Both the position numbers and the translations under genes were made by a program. The notes under the pieces were generated by a model. That model had not been told where the DNA came from. It worked only from the letters and a program-made list of their open reading frames with translations, and did not search any database. From Sphingobacterium thalpophilum (lineage in GTDB: Bacteria > Bacteroidota > Bacteroidia > Sphingobacteriales > Sphingobacteriaceae), in the NCBI RefSeq assembly GCF_901482695.1, contig NZ_LR590484.1:3534001-3598000 (forward strand): DNA of 64,000 nucleotides. Direction: 5' to 3'. Of this stretch, positions 8,190 through 15,015 are shown one piece after another. Numbering within the stretch: position 1 is the stretch's first letter; each line of letters starts with the position of its first letter.

Positions 8190-8274
8190 TACTTTGTTGT
8201 TTTAAATTATACAGGCGAGAAAGTAGATTTTGATTCTAAAAAAAGAGAAACAACATTGATTTTTACTAAAAGTT

Positions 8275-8925
8275 ATGCATGAACTTTTGTTGTCATTTCA
8301 ACAATTAATGAATCCCGAAGAGCTATTGAGTTCAGGGGGATTTTATTTAGTTATCTTAATCGTATTTGCCGAAACGGGTCTGTTTTTTGGTTTTTTTCTC
8401 CCAGGTGACTACCTCTTATTCCTAGCCGGATTATTCTGTGCCCTTCACAAGATAGATGTTAGTATTTATACACTTTGTATCGGCCTATTGGGAGCGGGTA
8501 TACTGGGTAATTTTACGGGGTACTGGTTTGGATACCGGGCCGGCCCCATGTTGTTTAAGCGTAAGGATAGTCTCATCTTCAAGCGCAAATATGTAGTGAT
8601 GGCCGAGGAATTTTATCATAAATATGGTGGCACGGCATTAATTATAGGAAGATTTGTTCCAATAGTTCGTACTTTTGCACCTATCTTTGCAGGTGTTGTA
8701 AAATTAGATTTCAAGAAATTCGTTTTATATAACATCAGTGGCGCTTTGATCTGGGTCTTGGTATTGACCCTTTCAGGATATTTTTTAGGGATTGAATTCC
8801 CTTGGATTATTCATTATGTAGAGTATGTAATCGTGGGGATGATCGTCATTGCATTCATGCCTATTGCTATTACCCTGCTTAAAAAGCGGATAAAAGACAA
8901 AAAAAACAAACAAAATATACAGTAA
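8275..8925 (+). CDS. DedA-family membrane protein
   Basis: The 216-residue protein has several hydrophobic segments and the DedA (SNARE-associated/VTT) signature: ETGLFFGFFLPGD near residues 33-45 and the conserved GRFVPIVRTFAPIFAG motif at about 124-139. DedA proteins act in the inner membrane as lipid scramblases or flippases and in envelope homeostasis. The C-terminal tail is very basic (KKRIKDKKNKQ). The pyrophosphatase gene starts 7 bases later, which suggests joint transcription, a pairing without an obvious functional logic. Confidence 0.9.
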   Translation: MHELLLSFQQLMNPEELLSSGGFYLVILIVFAETGLFFGFFLPGDYLLFLAGLFCALHKIDVSIYTLCIGLLGAGILGNFTGYWFGYRAGPMLFKRKDSLIFKRKYVVMAEEFYHKYGGTALIIGRFVPIVRTFAPIFAGVVKLDFKKFVLYNISGALIWVLVLTLSGYFLGIEFPWIIHYVEYVIVGMIVIAFMPIAITLLKKRIKDKKNKQNIQ

Positions 8926-8932
8926 ATAAAAA

Positions 8933-9475
8933 ATGAGTAAACAAAACCCTTGGCACATGGTTTCTCCAGGTGAGAATGTGCCAAATGCCGTAAATGCTAT
9001 CATTGAGATTACAAACGGATCCAAAGGAAAGTACGAATTAGACAAAGAAACAGGTTTGTTGCTTTTGGACAGAGTGATGAGTTCATCTGTCGTATATCCA
9101 GCCAATTATGGTTTTATTCCACAGACATATTGCGATGACAAGGATCCTCTGGATATCTTGGTGATCTGTTCGGTAGATATTTTGCCGTTGACTTTAGTCG
9201 AAGCTCAGGTTATTGGCGTTATGAACATGGTTGACGGTGGTGAGCAAGATGACAAGATCATTGCGGTCGCTAAAAATGATCCTGTATTCAATTATATCAA
9301 AGACATCGATCAATTGCCGCCGCATACGATGAAAGAAATTGTACAATTCTTTGAAAGCTACAAGGCTTTAGAGAAAAAACATGTTGTGGTAGAAGGGGTG
9401 AAGGGAAGAGAGGAAGCACAGAGAATCTTAGTTGAGGCTATCGAATTGTACAAAAAAGAATTTGTTAACAAATAA
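8933..9475 (+). CDS. ppa: Inorganic pyrophosphatase, family I
   Basis: The 180-residue enzyme hydrolyses pyrophosphate to phosphate and so drives nucleotide and protein synthesis. The family I signature DDKDPLDILVIC (around residues 64-75) carries the metal-binding aspartates, preceded by YGFIPQTY; the first part has the KYELDKETG strand expected of soluble PPases. The length is normal. It lies 7 bases after the DedA gene and 8 bases before the CNNM/CorC gene, so these three are likely one transcript. Confidence 0.95.
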   Translation: MSKQNPWHMVSPGENVPNAVNAIIEITNGSKGKYELDKETGLLLLDRVMSSSVVYPANYGFIPQTYCDDKDPLDILVICSVDILPLTLVEAQVIGVMNMVDGGEQDDKIIAVAKNDPVFNYIKDIDQLPPHTMKEIVQFFESYKALEKKHVVVEGVKGREEAQRILVEAIELYKKEFVNK

Positions 9476-9483
9476 CCCCAAGC

Positions 9484-10797
9484 ATGGCGCTCGATATTTT
9501 TTGGACATTGTTTTTGGTATTGGCCAACGGTTTTTTTGTTGCTGCCGAATTTGCTATTGTCAAAGTCCGGGTCTCCCAAATTGAAGTTCAGGCAAAAACA
9601 GGTAGCAAAGTAGCTACAATAGCCAAAAGTATAACAGAGCATTTGGATGGTTATTTGGCCGCTACACAATTGGGTATTACACTTTCTTCACTTGCCTTGG
9701 GGTGGGTCGGAGAGGCTGTAATGACCCAAATTGTGCAAGGGGCATTAGGTTTTTTTGGGGTTGAGCTGACAGGAGCAATAGCAAAAAATGCAGGTCATAT
9801 ATTAGCCTTTACGATCATTACCGTGTTGCATATCGTATTTGGTGAATTGGCCCCTAAGTCGATTGCGATTCAGAAGCCAGTTGCAACCACAATGAAAATT
9901 GCAGTACCTTTGCAATTTTTCTATTTTATTTTTAGACCCTTCATCTGGATATTGAATGGCTTTGCTAATTTCTTGCTGAAAATCTTAGGTTTTGAAGTAA
10001 CGAAAGGCGAATCAGCACACTCTTCCGAAGAGCTGCAATATCTGCTGGACAAGGGAAAAGAGTCTGGTGCGCTGGATATTTCTGAGCACGAACTGATCAA
10101 AAATGTGTTTGATTTTAATGAGCGTATCGTCAAGAATATCATGGTACCACGAACTAAAATTGTCGCTGTTGAAGTCACTGCAGATGCTTCGGAACTGATC
10201 GAAACGATGACAGAAGAGGGATATTCCCGTATTCCAATTTATGAAGATAACATCGACCAGATCGTCGGGATCGTCCATACCAAAGATATTTTGCCCTTGC
10301 TGGCCAAAGGTAAAGAGGTGGTTATGAAAAATATCATGCGTAAGCCATACTTTATTCCCGAAACCAAAAAGATCAATGATCTGATGGCAGAGTTTCAGCA
10401 GCGTCGTCTGCAGCTCGCTATTGTGCTTGATGAGTTTGGCGGTACGGCGGGGATGGCTACCTTAGAAGATATAGTCGAAGAGTTGGTCGGTGAGATTCAG
10501 GATGAATATGACGAGGAGACACCGGTAGTGGAGCGTATCTCCGAAACGGAGTATATGGTGGATGCGGGGGCGAGCATTCACGACGTCAATGAGTTTTTAC
10601 CGATTGAATTGCCCGAAAGTCAGGATTATGACACCATGGCTGGACTGGTAAGTGAAATTTTTGATAAGATTCCTGAAGTCGGTGAGCGGAAGGAAGAATA
10701 TGGTTATATCTTCACCATCATCCGCAAAGCCCAGCAAAATATCGAGTTTGTTAAATTGGAATTGGTCGAATCGGCTGATGAAGATTTGGAAGAATAA
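9484..10797 (+). CDS. Hemolysin-family CNNM/CorC transporter-like membrane protein
   Basis: The 437-residue protein has the classic order: a DUF21/CNNM transmembrane domain (about 1-195, with FVAAEFAIVKVR and a GELAPKSIAIQ motif), two CBS domains (about 210-335, with NIMVPRTKIVAV and the DEFGGTAGMATLEDIVEELVG motif) and a C-terminal CorC/HlyC transporter-associated domain (about 345-430). Members are linked to Mg2+ or Co2+ transport; the old hemolysin name is historical. It is the third gene in a row after dedA and ppa and the rsmE gene follows 18 bases later. Confidence 0.92.
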   Translation: MALDIFWTLFLVLANGFFVAAEFAIVKVRVSQIEVQAKTGSKVATIAKSITEHLDGYLAATQLGITLSSLALGWVGEAVMTQIVQGALGFFGVELTGAIAKNAGHILAFTIITVLHIVFGELAPKSIAIQKPVATTMKIAVPLQFFYFIFRPFIWILNGFANFLLKILGFEVTKGESAHSSEELQYLLDKGKESGALDISEHELIKNVFDFNERIVKNIMVPRTKIVAVEVTADASELIETMTEEGYSRIPIYEDNIDQIVGIVHTKDILPLLAKGKEVVMKNIMRKPYFIPETKKINDLMAEFQQRRLQLAIVLDEFGGTAGMATLEDIVEELVGEIQDEYDEETPVVERISETEYMVDAGASIHDVNEFLPIELPESQDYDTMAGLVSEIFDKIPEVGERKEEYGYIFTIIRKAQQNIEFVKLELVESADEDLEE

Positions 10798-10815
10798 GAG
10801 CATAAGTATTAGGTC

Positions 10816-11529
10816 ATGCAACTATTTTTTACTCCCGATATCGATCCTTCACTCAAAAATTTTATCCTCAGTGAAGAGGAAAGTAAACATGCTATCCGTG
10901 TCCTACGCATGAATAGCGGTGATCGTCTGCATCTGATTGACGGCCGAGGTGGCTTATATGAAGCGGAAGTGGTGGATCCACATCCCAAACGTACTGTATT
11001 GTCCATCTTAAAAGTTGAGGAGGACTTTCAGCAGCCGAGGTATCATTTACATGTCGCGGTTGGCCCCACAAAGAATATAGACCGTATAGAGTGGTTTTTA
11101 GAGAAAGCTACGGAAGTGGGCATTCAGGAAATTACACCTATCATCTGTGAACATTCAGAGCGTAAAGAAGTCAAGCTGGATAGGCTGAACAAAGTGATTG
11201 TAGCCGCCATGAAGCAGTCGTTAAAGGCCTGTTTGCCTAAGCTGAATCCTACCATATCGTTTCGGCAATTTTTGGATACAGTTCCTCTGGAAGGCGTGCA
11301 AAAAGCTATTGCCCATTGTGTGGAATCTGATAAGAAGTATTTAGATCAGATTTTTCAACCTGGGCAGCATTATATTGTACTGATTGGCCCAGAAGGAGAT
11401 TTCTCCGCTGAGGAAATTGAGCTTGCCCTACATGCTGGGTTTCAACCCATTTCTCTTGGTGAAGCACGTCTGCGTACCGAAACAGCAGCATTAGCCGCTT
11501 GCCTGGAGATCTCGCTGCTGAATAGATAG
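10816..11529 (+). CDS. rsmE: 16S rRNA (uracil-1498-N3)-methyltransferase RsmE
   Basis: The 237-residue enzyme uses S-adenosylmethionine to methylate U1498 of 16S rRNA. The N-terminal PUA-like part (SKHAIRVLRMNSGDRL) and the C-terminal SPOUT knot with IGPEGDFSAEEIE and LGEARLRTETAALAA are complete and in the usual positions. It is the last gene of the row that starts with dedA; the next gene is convergent, 22 bases away, with no strong terminator between them. Confidence 0.95.
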   Translation: MQLFFTPDIDPSLKNFILSEEESKHAIRVLRMNSGDRLHLIDGRGGLYEAEVVDPHPKRTVLSILKVEEDFQQPRYHLHVAVGPTKNIDRIEWFLEKATEVGIQEITPIICEHSERKEVKLDRLNKVIVAAMKQSLKACLPKLNPTISFRQFLDTVPLEGVQKAIAHCVESDKKYLDQIFQPGQHYIVLIGPEGDFSAEEIELALHAGFQPISLGEARLRTETAALAACLEISLLNR

Positions 11530-11551
11530 GCTATTAATTCTGCCTTTTTGC

Positions 11552-12028
11552 CTACTTAACGACTTCTGCGTCAACAATCTGTATCTCCGAATTTCCTTTT
11601 AATGGATCTTTTGTGAAGATCATTTTTCCCTTAAGCTTTATCGGGTCTTCCGAAAATTTAATCGCGCCGCCCTTTAGGGTGACTTCAACCATCGGGGGGA
11701 TACCGTTGGACCCACAAAACTGACACTGCATGACAGGTAATACAGACATCATAAAGTTTTTGTGATTGCGTCCACTGTGCAGCGGCACCATATAGCCCGG
11801 TAGTTCAACGACTTTATTTTCGAGTGCTTTGAGTTCTTTGGGATAATATGGCGTATAAACTTTCTTTGCACCGTTATAGCTGACTTTATACGCCATTTTA
11901 TCGATGGCGTCCCATGTTTTGTTCATCATGGGGGTATGGTCCGGCACATCTGGATTGCTCCCGATCTGTGCATGAGTATTAACTATACAAAATACAATAA
12001 ATGCGAATGTTGTAATCAATTTTTTCAT
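11552..12028 (-). CDS. DUF3299-like periplasmic protein of the His-rich ABC operon
   Basis: The 158-residue product has a signal peptide (residues 1-20, ending THA), then a single domain with the ELPGYMVPL motif (about 75-83) and a CQFCGSNGIPP motif with Cys102 and Cys105. These two motifs are those of DUF3299, a periplasmic family often encoded beside LolCDE-like ABC genes in which the permease is His-rich. The Cys pair and this context suggest metal binding, possibly zinc. It is the last gene of a minus-strand operon, 30 bases after the permease. Family assignment is from motif memory; the function is inferred. Confidence 0.7.
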   Translation of the reverse strand: MKKLITTFAFIVFCIVNTHAQIGSNPDVPDHTPMMNKTWDAIDKMAYKVSYNGAKKVYTPYYPKELKALENKVVELPGYMVPLHSGRNHKNFMMSVLPVMQCQFCGSNGIPPMVEVTLKGGAIKFSEDPIKLKGKMIFTKDPLKGNSEIQIVDAEVVK

Positions 12029-12058
12029 TTTCTTTTTTCCTCTATCACCTTTTATACA

Positions 12059-13459
12059 CTATTTATTTGACAATGTTCCGGATATACTTGTTCTGTACGC
12101 TTTGATCGCCGGAATCAACGCTGCCAGTATGCCAATGATGCACGCAACAAGCAAAAATACCAATTCTTTTGGATGAAGCCTAAAAGCTTCGATAAAGTCG
12201 GCGCTCTGGCTTGTCTGGTTGCTGATGTAATACAGGGCAAGATGAGCGAGTATTAAGCCTACTAGTCCACCGACAATAGTGATTACGAGTCCTTCCAGCA
12301 ATACGATGGTGAATAGTTTTGCTTTAGAAGCGCCGAGTGTGCGCATGATTGCCAGGTCATACTTGCGTTGTTTCAAAGCGTTGTAGAGGTTGATAAATAC
12401 GCTCAGCCCTGCGATCAGCATGATGACATAGGCGAGAATTGCCAAAGAATCTATGCCTACGCCTAGCAGCGAAAATAAGCGGGTGCTTTCCATGGCAGGA
12501 GAAGCAGACTGCATGTCTGTTTGCTGATCGATCATTTTGGGCAATATACCTATTGCTGCAGGGGATTGATACTTGACCAATATGGCGGTAATTTCGAGAC
12601 CATTTTGGGTAATCATATCCGCCCCGATCGATTTAACAAAGGTGCCTTCATCTTCATGATCGTGATCATGGTCATGATGGGCATGGTTGTGATCGTCATG
12701 ACCTTGGGTGGCAGGTGAAGTGGTCGTTTCCGGTAAGTCTTCGCCATGGTGATGCAGATGTGCTTTCACGGTCTCTTCCCGGTCCTCCTGACGTTCGCGC
12801 TGTTCCCGTTCCGCAGCAGTTTCGTGTTCGGCGTGGTCGTGGCCGATGCCATGCACGTCCCAGACGCTTTCCAGATTGGTCAATATCAGGTTGTCGGTGA
12901 CATTGTTGTTTTGTTGGAGGATCCCGACAATTGTAAAAGGGTGCTCGTCATGGCTATGACCATCTTTGCTGAGCCCATGGGAGCTGTTGATTTTATCACC
13001 GATTTTGAGCTGTTGTTTTTTGGCGACCTGGGCGCCGATAACTACCTCAAAATTCTTTTGCCAGAGTCGTCCCTCCTTTACTTTAGTTTCATAGATCACC
13101 AGAAAGCTGGAATCGGTCCCCACAATGCGATGCCCCTTAAAGTTGTCCCCTAAAGACAAAGGGACAGCGAGGCGTACAAGAGGGTTGTCACGTAGTGGCT
13201 CCAGCTGGTCCAAGGGAATATTTCCGGTAGGATTGTCGATGTGGTACACGCTGGACAAAATCAGCTGTAGCGGACTACCTTTGGCGCCTATTACTAAATC
13301 TATATTTTTACTGTTGTTGTCAAGCTGCTTTTCAAACGTGTCGCCGGTAATGGACAGGACTGCAAGGATGGAAATGCCAAACGCTGTGAGTAAGATACTC
13401 AGGAAGACAGATCCAAACTGTCTACTTAGATTTTTCCAGACCAGTTGTATTGTGTTCAT
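12059..13459 (-). CDS. FtsX-like ABC permease with His-rich periplasmic loop
   Basis: The 466-residue permease has the MacB/LolC layout: one membrane segment at about 18-38, a large extracytoplasmic domain, and three C-terminal membrane segments (about 335-355, 385-405 and 430-452). Within the extracytoplasmic domain, residues 161-270 hold about 20 His, most in HxH or HDHDH clusters, separated by a Glu/Arg-rich stretch. Ordinary lipoprotein-release or macrolide permeases lack this insert; it is typical of metal-binding surfaces. The ATPase gene precedes it by 48 bases and the DUF3299-like gene follows. I infer a metal-linked export or uptake machine. Confidence 0.85.
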   Translation of the reverse strand: MNTIQLVWKNLSRQFGSVFLSILLTAFGISILAVLSITGDTFEKQLDNNSKNIDLVIGAKGSPLQLILSSVYHIDNPTGNIPLDQLEPLRDNPLVRLAVPLSLGDNFKGHRIVGTDSSFLVIYETKVKEGRLWQKNFEVVIGAQVAKKQQLKIGDKINSSHGLSKDGHSHDEHPFTIVGILQQNNNVTDNLILTNLESVWDVHGIGHDHAEHETAAEREQRERQEDREETVKAHLHHHGEDLPETTTSPATQGHDDHNHAHHDHDHDHEDEGTFVKSIGADMITQNGLEITAILVKYQSPAAIGILPKMIDQQTDMQSASPAMESTRLFSLLGVGIDSLAILAYVIMLIAGLSVFINLYNALKQRKYDLAIMRTLGASKAKLFTIVLLEGLVITIVGGLVGLILAHLALYYISNQTSQSADFIEAFRLHPKELVFLLVACIIGILAALIPAIKAYRTSISGTLSNK

Positions 13460-13507
13460 AACGAATTCTAAAAACTAAGAGGATAATGAATAAATAAAGT
13501 AAACCGG

Positions 13508-14149
13508 TTATGCCAAAAGGTACATTTTAGAGAACCTTTCTTTGATCCGTTTATCGTGTGTTGTGATTAACAGGGTCGATCCAGCTGTATCGGCGATATG
13601 TAGAAGTAGTTCCAGTACCCGGTTGGTATTATTGTCATCGAGGGCGGCCGTCGGTTCGTCGGCGATCAGCAATGCAGGCTTGTTAATAACGCTACGCGCG
13701 ATCGCAGCCCGTTGCAGCTGTCCACGGCTTAGTTCATTGGGGTAGGCCTCGGTTTTATGCTCCAGCTGTAGCTGCTGCAGTACTAGATGAATTTGTTGCA
13801 CATCAACTTTCTCCCCCGCCAGAGATTGCGCCAGTTTGATGTTCTCCACTAAGGTTAAGTTTTTGAGCAGATGAGCTTCCTGAAATATAAATCCGATATA
13901 ACGCGATCGGAAGTGATCCAATTTACTATTAGAGAGCTCGGCAAGGTTCTGACTATTTATCTTTACTGTGCCGGTTTCAGGCCGGGACAAGCCAGCTAAT
14001 ATATTGAGCAAGGTGGTTTTACCAGTTCCTGAATCCCCCAGCAATAGCGTATGTTCGCCTTTTTCGATATGAATGTCAGGAAATACAATGCTTTTGGCTT
14101 TGTGATACCGGAATGATAGCTGTTCAGTAGATACGATTGGATTGCTCAT
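13508..14149 (-). CDS. ABC transporter ATP-binding subunit (LolD/MacB type)
   Basis: The 213-residue ATPase has Walker A GDSGTGKT (38-46), signature LSRGQ, and Walker B LLIADEP followed by the ALD D-loop; the switch His is in TTHDKR. Length and motif spacing match LolD/FtsE/MacB-type ATPases that pair with FtsX-like permeases. I start at the ATG whose first base is 14149 because it gives the usual length and stands behind a promoter; a frame open further upstream (to 14278) would run across that promoter. It is the first gene of the minus-strand operon ATPase, permease, DUF3299-like. Confidence 0.9.
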   Translation of the reverse strand: MSNPIVSTEQLSFRYHKAKSIVFPDIHIEKGEHTLLLGDSGTGKTTLLNILAGLSRPETGTVKINSQNLAELSNSKLDHFRSRYIGFIFQEAHLLKNLTLVENIKLAQSLAGEKVDVQQIHLVLQQLQLEHKTEAYPNELSRGQLQRAAIARSVINKPALLIADEPTAALDDNNTNRVLELLLHIADTAGSTLLITTHDKRIKERFSKMYLLA

Positions 14150-14173
14150 ACACCTCAGAATTGAAAATATATT

Positions 14174-14205
14174 CAAACTTAGAGAAATTGCTTTGCATAT
14201 GCAAT
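14174..14205 (-). promoter_or_regulatory. Promoter of the His-rich ABC operon
   Basis: Read on the minus strand: ATTG, a 20-base spacer, then TAAGTTTG (complement of 14174-14181), a perfect -7 box. The -33 box lies inside the 7-1-7 palindrome at 14200-14214. A start point near 14168 is expected, about 20 bases before the ATG. Confidence 0.6.
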
Positions 14206-14215
14206 AATATTGCAA
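14193..14215. promoter_or_regulatory. Overlapping palindromes, candidate Fur/Zur-family operator
   Basis: TGCAATA-A-TATTGCA at 14200-14214 is a perfect 7-1-7 inverted repeat, the geometry used by Fur-family metalloregulators such as Fur, Zur and PerR. It overlaps a second perfect 12-bp palindrome, TTGCATATGCAA, at 14193-14204. The pair covers the -33 box of the minus-strand promoter, so binding would block transcription. The link to a zinc regulator is an inference from geometry and from the His-rich genes it precedes. Confidence 0.6.
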
Positions 14216-14402
14216 CAATAGATCAATCTTGTTACAGCGGGGAAAGCCGCTAAGGGGTAATATTCCGCCAAAATACAAAAAACGGAAACGACTTTTTGGC
14301 GGGATTTTATCCCGTATTATTATTGAAATATAATAAGTATTCTTTCAAAAACGGCTTTTGGCGTTCATAGGGGCATATTTGAGACGGTCCAGCTACCGAG
14401 GT

Positions 14403-14736
14403 TGACTTTAAGGAGAAAGTGCATCGCATTCGAGTAAAATTAAATTACATCAGAAAGTTTTTACAAAGCCTCGAAGGAAACGTGCGTCGCATTGGAGTAA
14501 GGGTAAACTACCTCGTGAAGTTTTTGCCAAGCCTGAAGGGAAAAGTGCGCTGCATTGGAGTAAGGGTAAACTACCTCGTGAAGTTTTTGCCAAGCCTGAA
14601 GGGAAAAGTGCACCGCATTGGAGTAAGGGTAATTTACGTCATGAAGTTTTTGCCAAGCCTGAAGGGAAAAGTACGCTGCATTGGAGTAAGGGTAAACTAT
14701 ATCAGCAAGTTTTTGTGAAGCCTTAAAGAAAAAGCT
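14403..14736. repeat. 63-bp tandem repeat, five copies
   Basis: Five units of exactly 63 bases are anchored by GTGC (GTAC in the last) at 14419, 14482, 14545, 14608 and 14671. The core AAGTTTTTGCCAAGCCTGAA and GGGAAAAGTGC are nearly invariant in the middle copies, while a segment of about 12 bases (around 14505, 14568, 14631, 14694) differs from copy to copy. The outer copies are the most worn. Because 63 is a multiple of three, frames stay open on both strands: a plus-strand frame from a GTG at 14419 to 14718 encodes a 21-residue repeat (core VKFLPSLKGKV). I see no good reason to call it a gene, as changes between copies are mostly non-synonymous. Confidence 0.85.
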
Positions 14737-15015
14737 ACTTCAGTACAGATAGAAAGTCATCATCAGAACACAACATGAGCACAATGTTAATAACTTTTGA
14801 GCTTAATAATTTTATTACACTGCTTTAATGTGCAGTAGTTAATAAGGCTGAAATACCGGTCTAATAGTGTTTAAAGTACATTTTTTATTTGAATTGTGAT
14901 ACTGTGGGTGGAGCCGTAACATTAAGTTAACAAGTGGTTTACGTAATGGTAATTCGTTGTTAATGTTAATATAATATTCTGGGGATAGCTTTGCAGAAAC
15001 AAAAAGCAAAATAAA
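14737..15015. other. AT-rich upstream region of the TonB receptor gene
   Basis: Between the tandem repeat and the receptor gene there is no supported coding region. The stretch is AT-rich. No promoter with both boxes could be assigned with confidence. The segment from 14216 to 14402 before the repeat is also without a gene. Confidence 0.5.

Noticed and set aside
12746..13153. Plus-strand open frame opposite the ABC permease
   Set aside because: Fully antisense to the His-rich permease gene, whose motifs and operon are clear; no features of its own.
14150..14278. Upstream extension of the ABC ATPase to an ATG at 14278
   Set aside because: It would run across the promoter and palindrome, and the ATPase has its normal length from 14149.
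14419..14718. Open frame of about 99 codons across the 63-bp tandem repeat, starting GTG behind AAGGAG
   Set aside because: It exists because the unit length is a multiple of three; the opposite strand is open too and copy-to-copy changes are mostly non-synonymous. Listed as a repeat, not as a gene.
14403..14736. CRISPR array
   Set aside because: The units are contiguous 63-mers without unique spacers of regular size, and no cas genes are near.
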